Assembly (NCBI GenBank): GCA_031261765.1
Contig: JAISJA010000078.1
Span: forward strand, 1-5,796
DNA from: Coriobacteriales bacterium
GTDB lineage: Bacteria > Actinomycetota > Coriobacteriia > Coriobacteriales > UBA8131
Length of the DNA: 5,796 nt
Direction: 5' to 3'
In this document: positions 1 to 5,796 of the stretch, one piece after another
Numbering within the stretch: the first letter of the stretch is position 1
How the letters are laid out: every line of letters begins with the position of its first letter
Notes under the pieces: model-generated
What the model was told of the DNA's origin: nothing
The model's input: the letters and a program-made list of their open reading frames with translations, nothing else
Database searches by the model: none
Program-made: the position numbers and the translations under genes

Positions 1-285
1 GGCGGTTATACAGGCAGGGCAACGGGCTCCAAGCTCATAGACTCCATAGAGTTAACCGGAGACCTTAATGCCAGCACATATCTTGGCATAGAGTGGATAG
101 CCGATTGCCAGGGCGGCGGCGTAGTCGCGAAGAAGGACACTGGCACGGTAAGCCAGGGCGAAGCAGCCCGGATACATTGGGTAGCCAGTACATATAATGG
201 CGCCTTTGGAGACGAGCCGACTATCCCGTTTACGGTGGGGCCAAGCAGTGCCAATACTACGGACTACGTGCTGGGCACCACGCCG
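1..285 (+). other. C-terminal cap of a preceding beta-helix module
   Basis: Residues 1-95 precede the first header in view. They lack the GGxIxxN coils and hold a mixed, more hydrophobic segment (LGIEWIADC near residue 28, ARIHWVAST near 56) ending in FTVG and DYVLG. The same kind of ending, Y-x-[VL] six to eight residues before a [IVFL]YV strand, closes modules A, B and D, and module C ends in a looser version. I therefore read this as the closing domain of a module whose coils lie upstream of the window. Its sequence is not closely similar to the caps of modules C and D, so the assignment rests on position and on the final strand. Confidence 0.55.
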
Positions 286-3200
286 AATATATACGTTGCC
301 GATGACAGCCAAGGCGGTTCGTCCAACGGTGCAGGAACGCTTGCAAGCCCGATAGATTCCATAGCCAAGGCGGTAAGCCTTGCTACTTTGGGTGGCAACA
401 CGACGACTATATACGTAATGAGCGATATGACGGTAAACGACTCGGCGCTGGTGTTAAACGGTACCAACGTTAAGATATGTGCCTGTGATTCAAGCGGTGA
501 TACAACCAACGCGTCATGGACGCTCACGCGTGGCGCGAAACTAAGCGGGAACTCATATAACGGCAACAATATAGTATATTGCAACGCTAGTACATCATCA
601 ACGCAGCAAGCAAACTACGGCGGCACGCTGCCTATGATAACCACGCAATACAGTACGGACCCAACATTGGCGAAAACGCTGGAGATAGACAATCTGACGA
701 TTGACGGGAACTCTGGAAGTTCTGCTGCGCTAGCCGGTGAGGTATACGCGACCGCCGTATACGTTACGTCCGGCGCAACGCTTACCATGAACGGGTCTGC
801 CATACAAGATAACGGCGTTGTGTATTCCAGTGATAACGTTCGCGCCGCCGGTAACGATGACACTCCCGGGCTCATAGTACCCGGAAACAAGACGAGCGCC
901 TTATACGCGTATGGCGACGGCATCAACGTCAGCGCCACGGGCTGCACGTTTGCGAACTGCATACAGGGCGATAACGGTGACGGCTCGGACGGTTATGGTG
1001 CCATTGCCGTTGGAGCCATAAGCGGTACGCACGCAAACACGCTACAACTTGCGAATTGTTATGTAGAAGACAACACGTCCGCGTGCCGCGGCGCCGGCCT
1101 GTCTATACTCTCAGGCTGGGGCACGTCGGCTATAACCGGATGCACCATAAGCGGCAATACCGTTACCGGCGATAATACGGCGAACACCACATACAGCGCC
1201 GGCGGTGGTATCTACGTTAACGATTCCGGCGCGGCGTTGACTATAGGCTCAAGTACGATAACGGGCAATACGGCCCTATATGGCAGCGGAATATGGCTTG
1301 GCAACGGAGAGCTTTATCTGGCCGCCGGTGCCAACATAGAGGGCAACGCCAAATCCACCGTTGACGGGTCCGCTACGAACGCCGATAGGCGCGGAAGCGC
1401 TATATACCAGGTAGGCGACGGATGCCGCATATACGTAACCGGAAGCGACGTGGTTATGGGGGACTCTACGGACCCGGGCCATGACGGGCTGTACCTGGAA
1501 AGCGACAATATCCCATACATACAGTGCAACCTTGGCGCCAGCGCCAGCCTGTGCATGGAGATGTTCGATAGGTACACGCAGCAGAACAACGCCGTGGTAT
1601 TCTATAAGGATTCCAGCGTGCAAGGTGTGAACGTCGAGGAAGACGACTCGGCCTATATGCACTATGGCCGCGCCGTGTTCAACATAGAACGGCAAGACGG
1701 CGCGTACGCGAATTACTGGCTTGTCGCTACCAACACGACGGGCGTGTTCTACGTGGCGGCTCCGTTGGCAAACGGAACGAACCCAACGACTGGCGTTACA
1801 TATGGTAACGACATAACCAATGACGGCAGCGACGCGGCCCACCCGATAGCTAGCCTTTGGCTGGCGTTCAGCGCGTCAAGCCCAGATTTAGCGACGCCAG
1901 GCGGCGCGGGTACCACGGTATATATAATGGACGACATAAGCACGGACCATACGAGCCTTGCCGCCCCTGACCAGGGTTCCGGGCTAGTGCGTGGCAAGAC
2001 GTTCACGGTGCAGGCGGCGCCGTCTGCAGATTTGCAGACCGGTCTTATCGCCGACGATAATGGAGAGCCTACTATAAAGCGTGGCGCGGTATGGGACAAC
2101 GGCATGGACTCAAACGAGTACATGATGCTTTACGCGGACAACAATTCTGACGTTACGCTTAAGGACTGCACGTGGGATAACGCCAATATAAGTGATGACG
2201 ATACTCATGGTGGCATAGCCGTCGTACGTTCGCTTAACGGCAACAGCGCCACGCTGCATATGGAATCTGGCGCCATGAAGGACTTTGACGGCAGCTATGC
2301 CGTAGCGCTTGACGACAACGACGGGGCCATTGCCGCAGACACAAGCGGCAGCGCGGTATTTGACATGCAAGGCGGAGAGATAAGCGGTACAAGTGCCGCA
2401 AACGCGAAGGCCGTTTGGTTCGAGACCTCAGGTACTGGCACTAAAAACGTGCTGGACGTTGGCGGCGACGTGAAGATAGGCGGCACCGTTGACGACGCCG
2501 GAGTGTATTTCACCAACGGCACGCAGCAGGTGACGATAACGCAGGCGCTTGGTAGCGGCGCGGAGATAAACCTTGACACGCATGGTCTTAACGAAGGCCG
2601 TATAGTGGCGACAGATACGACCGCTACCGGTAATACCGCGAACGCGACCGACGCCGCCAAGTTCCTTAACTGGATGTACGCCGCTGAGGTTAATAGCGAT
2701 AGTGCGACAAACGACAACGCGCGAAACTATATAGTACAGGCTAATACGACCGACGTATACGTGTCGTCTGATAACGCGGCGCTCGCCGGCGCGGATGGAG
2801 CGCCAACCGGTTCCGATAGTTCCGGAGACGGCAGCACGAGCAAACCGTTTGCCACGCTTGCGCATGCGTTGAGCATATTACCGCAAGGCTCGGGCCAAGC
2901 ATTCAATATATACGTCATGAGCGACCTTACGATGACGGCGACCGCGGCGGTACAAGATAGCTGTGACGTCACTATCGCCTCGTGTGAGCCGTCTACCACG
3001 TCTGCGAGCGGATGGGCCGAGGGCGGGGACAATAAGGTAACACGCGCCGCGGCATCTGACTTGGGCCCCGGTGGCTCTGACTTCACGGGAGATATGATAT
3101 CGCTTGACCGCGAGCAGGCATCGGGCGGATACGAGGCGGCCGCCACGCTTACGTTGAAGGATATAACGTTTGACGGTAACGGCGGCAACGTGACAACGGC

Positions 3201-5796
3201 CAACGGGCACGTTATAAAAGACACCGCAGATGACGTCACGCTTGGTAGTGGCAGCGTCATCACTGATAACACCATGGTGCAACCAAGCGGGTCCAACGTA
3301 CAGGGTGGCGGCGCAGGTATATACGCTGCCGGTTTGCTTAACGACGCAAACGCCCCAGTAGCCCAGCTTACGCTTAACGGCGGGCAGGTTGTGGGTAACA
3401 GCGTTTCCGGCTCCCGCTATTACGGCGGCGGTATATACCTTGACGCTGGCAGCATTTGCACTATAAACAGCGGCAAGGTAGACTCTAACGTTAACAACGA
3501 TAGCTCCGGCGGTGGCGTATATATGAACACCACGTATAGCGCCGCTCCCGCGCCAACGCTTAGCATGGCCGGCGGTGAGGTATCGTACAACAAAGCCCTG
3601 GTTTACGGTGGCAGCTCTTATGGTGGCGGCGGCGTTTATATGTCGCGCGATACGAGCTTCAACATGACCGGCGGCACCATAGAAGGCAACGCGGGGCTTA
3701 ATGGTGCAGGCGTATGCGTATATGAGTCCGCTTTCACTATGAGCGGCGGCTCCATAAGCGACAATACGACGGACCTGGGCAGCGACGGCACTCCTGACGG
3801 GCCGGGCGGCGGCGTGGCCGTGCTGGCATATGACAGCGACGATCACGACGCTTCCTTCACTATGAGCGCGGGTTCCATAGACGATAACACGGCGCAAAGC
3901 GGTGGTGGCGTGTTCAATTGCCTTTACGACAACAACCACACCAAGAATCCTACAGCCACGGTCAATATATCGGGAGGCAGCATATCCGGCAACCACGCGA
4001 TTGCCACTAACGCGTACGACGGGTTCGGTTATAACCAGAACTATAACCTTGCACGCGGCGGTGGAGTGACCAATTATTCGCAGGGTTCCGACCCCAGCCT
4101 TGTGGCGCTTACCGTCTTGAACATAACCGGCGGTACCATAACGGGCAACGACTGCACGTCTCAAAGGCAAAAAACCACTAACGGCGAAGGCGTATACACA
4201 ACCGGTACGCTTAACGTTGGCGCGGACGCCAAGGTAGGTACGGACGCGTTGGATAACGGCGTTTTGCTTGGCGATACGGCACTGGACATAAACGTCACCG
4301 GCGACCTTAACAACGACGCGAATATAAACGTAGACGGCAAAGACGGCATAACTGAGGGCATGACCGTGGTTAAGGCCGCAAGCGGCGTGTCTGACCCTGA
4401 CCCCGGCTTGTTCACTTCGCAGGTCATAGGCGCCTCGCTGGTGTCCGGCAGTGCCGCTACTTCTCCCGCTAGTGATGCTAGCATGCTAGTAGTCGCTGAT
4501 ACCCCAATATACGTGTCCAGCGCTACGGGACATGATTATGCGGATAAGGCCGGCGCTAACGGCGCCAACGGATATTTGGGCGCGCAGACACAGCCGTTGG
4601 CCAGTTTGAGCTTCTTTAACTACGTTGGGACTTATGGCAACACAGACGCCGGGTGTCCGGAGACCACGCTGTTCCCCACTATGGGGCACTACGACGTATA
4701 TGTGACAGATGACATTACGGTATCTAACGCGCTTACGCTTAAAAGCGGGCAGGACGTTACGCTGGAGACCGATCCTGGCGCGCTGTCTGCAAGCGGCACC
4801 GCTTTGGCCACCATAGAACGCGCAAGCGGCTTTACCGGTGACATGTTCACTTTGGATCCGCGCAGCAACTATACCAACGGGGCCGGTGTCGGGCTCACTT
4901 TGCGGAATATAACCTTGGACGGCAACGCGCAAGGTTCTCAGGGAGCCCATACGCAATCGCTTGTCTATCTATATGGGAACAGCGGCGACGAGCCGTCTAC
5001 CCTGGCCATAGCAGACGGCGCCACGCTTAAAGACAACCTTACCAACCAGCAGGGCGCCACATATGGTTGTGCGGTGTACCAGGGCGGTAACTATACTACT
5101 TGCAACATGACAGGCGGAAAGATAACCGGTTGCGGCTCGCCTTCTGGCGCCAGCTACGGCGACGCGGCGTATGCAGGCGCCGTATACCTTAACGGCGGCA
5201 GCTTCAACATGGCCGGCGGCACCATAGATAACAACCATGGTTCGCAGGCGGGAGCCATATATATGGGCGGTAGTGGTAGCGCCAGCATAGGCGGTAGCGC
5301 GGTTATCACAGGTAATTCTACTTATGATGACACGGCTGGGCACGGAAGCGCCATTTTGTATGACAGCACCGGCGCCCTGGACGTCTCAGGTTCCGCGCAG
5401 ATAGGCACGTCCGCGTCTGACAACGGGGTTTATATAGATAACCAAACATACGCGCTTACACAGGTAGGCGACTTTAACAGCGACGCGAATATAAACGTAC
5501 AGGGCAAAGCCAATTATGCGCAAGGTACCATCATAGCCAATAAAGTGGCCGCGTCCGGTTCGTCTTCGTCTGTGCCGATATATACCACGAACCTTGAGAG
5601 CGCATATTATAAGTGGCAGCCAAACGATTATCGCGTTATACCTGGTACGTCAAACGACTACGTCTTGGCAAGCGTAAAGAACCTGTATGTGTCCGCCGCG
5701 GGCAAGAGCCCTTCGGACGGAGGAACCGGGACGCTTGGTAACCCGTTTAAGACTATAGACGAAGCGATGGCCGAGGTGTCGTCGGCGGCGGGCGCT
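1..5796 (+). CDS. Giant modular right-handed beta-helix adhesin-like surface protein (internal fragment, both ends missing)
   Basis: Frame 1 is open through all 1,932 codons with no stop, and the protein pattern is continuous from end to end, so this is one gene without start or stop in view. The translation is rich in Gly, Asn, Asp, Thr, Ser and Ala, with only 26 Arg and 23 Cys by hand count. It shows repeated coils of the type MxGGxIxxN followed by GGG[IV]Y, as in parallel beta-helix proteins such as pectate-lyase-like domains; the GG[AILV] and FxxN repeats of chlamydial Pmp proteins are a loose analogue. Five header segments divide it into modules beginning at residues 96, 582, 918, 1502 and 1894. 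No catalytic motif, transmembrane segment, signal peptide or sorting signal is visible; the last two would lie at the missing ends. The expected role is an extracellular adhesin or structural fibre, inferred from fold and composition only. Isoleucine is coded almost wholly by ATA. No frameshift or internal stop suggests decay. Confidence 0.93.
286..1743 (+). repeat. Module A: beta-helix domain, 486 residues
   Basis: The header opens with NIYVADD (residue 96), runs through a Gly/Ser-rich loop to SPIDSIAKAV, then the strand IYVMSDMTV (near residue 137). LTIDGN at residues 232-237 marks the first regular coil. Coils follow with the elements GCTFANC, LANCYVEDN, GCTISGN with GGGIYV, SSTITGN with GSGIWL, and GANIEGN. 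Cysteines fall at matching coil positions (315, 353, 381). From about residue 460 the sequence turns into the cap: a less repetitive stretch with LGASASLCMEMFDRY and HYGRAVFNIE, ending in YWLVATNTTG. No catalytic residues can be recognised. The fold assignment is strong, the function unknown. Confidence 0.7.
1744..2751 (+). repeat. Module B: short, divergent beta-helix domain, 336 residues
   Basis: The header begins VFYVAAP (residue 582), has a long Asn/Gly/Thr loop with DGSDAAHPIASLWLAF, and then the strand VYIMDDIST near residue 640. The position equivalent to LTIDGN reads LKDCTWDNANI (from residue 720), so the Gly is missing. Coils are few and degenerate: LHMESGAMKDF and FDMQGGEISG are recognisable, but there is no GGGIY strand. 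VLDVGGDVKIGG with DDAGVYF then leads into the cap, which contains LGSGAEINLDTHGLNEGRIV, the same order of elements as the caps of modules C and D, and ends in NYIVQANTTD. It is the shortest complete module here and looks like a reduced version. Confidence 0.65.
3367..4200 (+). repeat. Array of eight beta-helix coils in module C
   Basis: Residues 1123-1400 contain eight consecutive coils of about 35 residues on average. Their first strands read LTLNGGQVVGN, CTINSGKVDSN, LSMAGGEVSYN, FNMTGGTIEGN, FTMSGGSISDN, FTMSAGSIDDN, VNISGGSISGN and LNITGGTITGN. Most are followed after a variable loop by a second strand of the type GGG[IV][YF]; the fourth has GAGVCVY, the fifth GGGVAVL, the seventh GGGVTNY and the last GEGVYT. 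The Asn ending each first strand would form the internal Asn ladder typical of right-handed beta-helices. Loops between strands range from a few to over 20 residues. The repeats are protein-level; at DNA level they have diverged. Confidence 0.8.
3655..3683 (+). repeat. 29-bp near-identical repeat, copy 1 (coil of module C)
   Basis: This stretch, encoding SFNM-T-GGTI plus the first two bases of the next codon, matches 5200-5228 at 28 of 29 positions; the single difference changes Thr (acc) to Ala (gcc). It lies at the start of the fourth coil of the module C array. Confidence 0.75.
4314..4332 (+). repeat. 19-bp exact direct repeat, copy 1 (cap of module C)
   Basis: cgacgcgaatataaacgta occurs here and again at 5481-5499, in the same reading frame and at the same place in the cap (protein DANINV). 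The flanks also match partly: the codons gac, aac and ggc-aaa recur around it. The match includes third codon positions, so it goes beyond conservation of the protein. Confidence 0.75.
4478..4489. repeat. 12-bp perfect palindrome ctagcatgctag
   Basis: The sequence equals its own reverse complement. It sits inside the coding frame (end of Ala, Ser, Met, Leu, start of Val) near the end of the module C cap, about 15 bases before the header of module D. A third CTAG lies just upstream at 4469-4472, giving three CTAG in 21 bases. No function can be assigned, and chance is the leading explanation. Confidence 0.35.
5200..5228 (+). repeat. 29-bp near-identical repeat, copy 2 (coil of module D)
   Basis: Partner of 3655-3683 with one mismatch, encoding SFNM-A-GGTI at the start of a coil in module D. 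Together with the cap repeat it suggests that modules C and D share a more recent origin with each other than with A or B. Confidence 0.75.
5481..5499 (+). repeat. 19-bp exact direct repeat, copy 2 (cap of module D)
   Basis: Second copy of the 19-bp repeat at 4314-4332, lying 1,167 bp downstream and encoding the DANINV element of the module D cap. Shared codon choice between the two caps points to fairly recent duplication, or sequence exchange, between modules; strong codon bias could explain part of it. Confidence 0.75.
5680..5796 (+). repeat. Module E: header only, truncated by window end
   Basis: Residues 1894-1932 read NLYVSAAGK, then GGTGTLGNPFKTIDEAM and an Ala/Ser-rich helix end. This is the fifth header and the one closest to the widespread opening of right-handed beta-helix proteins (YVS..G.D...G....PF.TI..A). 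It shows that the protein continues with at least one more module beyond the window. Confidence 0.7.

Larger units (their letters stand above)
2752..4503 (+). repeat. Module C: long beta-helix domain, 584 residues
   Basis: The header starts DVYVSSDN (residue 918), with a Gly/Asp/Ser loop, the clearest P-F-A-T-L-A-H-A-L helix of the window and the strand IYVMSDLTM near residue 972. LKDITFDGN ends at residue 1060. After GGGAGIYAA come eight regular coils (listed separately), then LNVGADAKVG and DNGVLL, and the cap with VTGDLNNDANINVDGK, EGMTVVKAASG and a final MLVVADT strand. This is the best-preserved and longest module and defines the consensus used to recognise the others. Confidence 0.75.
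4504..5679 (+). repeat. Module D: beta-helix domain, 392 residues
   Basis: The header begins PIYVSSATG (residue 1502) and carries an unusually long loop before the second strand DVYVTDDITV (near residue 1566); its helix reads QPLASLSFFNYV instead of the usual PFATL form. LRNITLDGN (ending at residue 1642) is well kept. Coils from residue 1701 read CNMTGGKITG, FNMAGGTIDNN with GAIYM, GSAVITGN with GSAILY, and LDVSGSAQIG with DNGVYI. The cap starts QVGDFNSDANINVQGK, closely matching that of module C, and ends DYVLASV. Two stretches are nearly identical to module C at DNA level. Confidence 0.72.

Noticed and set aside
2727..3296. Minus-strand open frames in a second register (also 6-254, 264-584, 615-962, 1314-1589, 1749-2123, 2295-2717 and 4161-4484).
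   Set aside because: Ser/Pro/Leu-rich translations produced by the complement of the Gly/Asn/Asp/Ala-rich + strand gene. No family resemblance, and they run opposite to a continuous real gene.
2878..4170. A 430-codon open frame on the minus strand, in register with the + strand codons, and shorter ones in the same register at 52-312, 1276-1842, 2110-2370, 2428-2865, 4486-4956 and 4969-5343.
   Set aside because: These frames stay open because the + strand gene rarely uses TTA, CTA and TCA codons, whose complements are stops. Their translations are mirrored low-complexity Val/Ala/Tyr/Arg text with no domain, while the + frame has clear, repeated protein structure throughout.
3367..4200. A CRISPR array or DNA-level tandem repeat.
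   Set aside because: The periodicity is in the protein motif (GGxIxxN, GGGIY); the DNA units differ in length and sequence and stay in one coding frame.
286..5796. A polysaccharide lyase or other carbohydrate-active enzyme, as the fold resembles pectate lyases.
   Set aside because: The fold match alone does not imply catalysis. I found no convincing conserved Asp/Arg/Lys active-site arrangement, and the repeated, divergent modules with few Lys and Arg fit an adhesin or structural role better.
1..5796. Internal start codons that might begin a separate gene, for example in-frame ATG codons near 418, 2104 or 4363.
   Set aside because: None follows a stop in frame, and the modular pattern runs through all of them without a break.

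Overview
The whole window is the interior of one very large protein-coding gene on the + strand. Frame 1 (codons starting at base 1) reads from base 1 to base 5796 as 1,932 sense codons without a stop. There is no plausible start, ribosome binding site or terminator, so both gene ends lie outside. There is no intergenic stretch, no RNA gene and no recognisable mobile element. Open frames on the opposite strand are shadows of this gene's codon use.

The protein looks like a secreted or surface-anchored adhesin-like protein built from right-handed parallel beta-helix domains. It is rich in Gly, Asn, Asp, Ser, Thr and Ala, poor in Arg (26 by hand count) and apparently poor in Lys. It contains no globular enzyme signature that I recognise. 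The architecture is modular. Each module begins with a header: a short beta-strand ([IVFL]YV), a Gly/Asp/Ser-rich loop, usually a P-[FIL]-x-[TS]-[IL] helix, then a second strand of the IYVM-[SD]-D type. Three of the four full modules then have an [IL]-T-[IFL]-DGN strand. Next come beta-helix coils of the form [FL]-x-M-x-GG-x-I-x-x-N followed by GGG-[IV]-Y, then a closing cap domain that ends in Y-x-[VL] just before the next header. Headers start near bases 286, 1744, 2752, 4504 and 5680, giving four complete modules (486, 336, 584 and 392 residues). The window also holds the end of an earlier module (1-285) and the start of a later one (5680-5796). Module size differences come mainly from the number of coils, with module C having a clear run of eight.

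The host cannot be fixed from this window. Base composition is moderately GC-rich by eye, and codon use is odd: isoleucine is written almost entirely as ATA (about 76 of 92 by hand count) while arginine is mostly CGC/CGT. Giant beta-helix proteins of this style are common in anaerobic, host- or rumen-associated bacteria (for example Coriobacteriia and Clostridia) and, in more AT-rich form, in gut methanogens. The preference for CGN arginine argues for a bacterium over the AGG-rich archaea, but this is inference. The likely role is adhesion, glycan binding or cell-surface structure; no substrate can be named.
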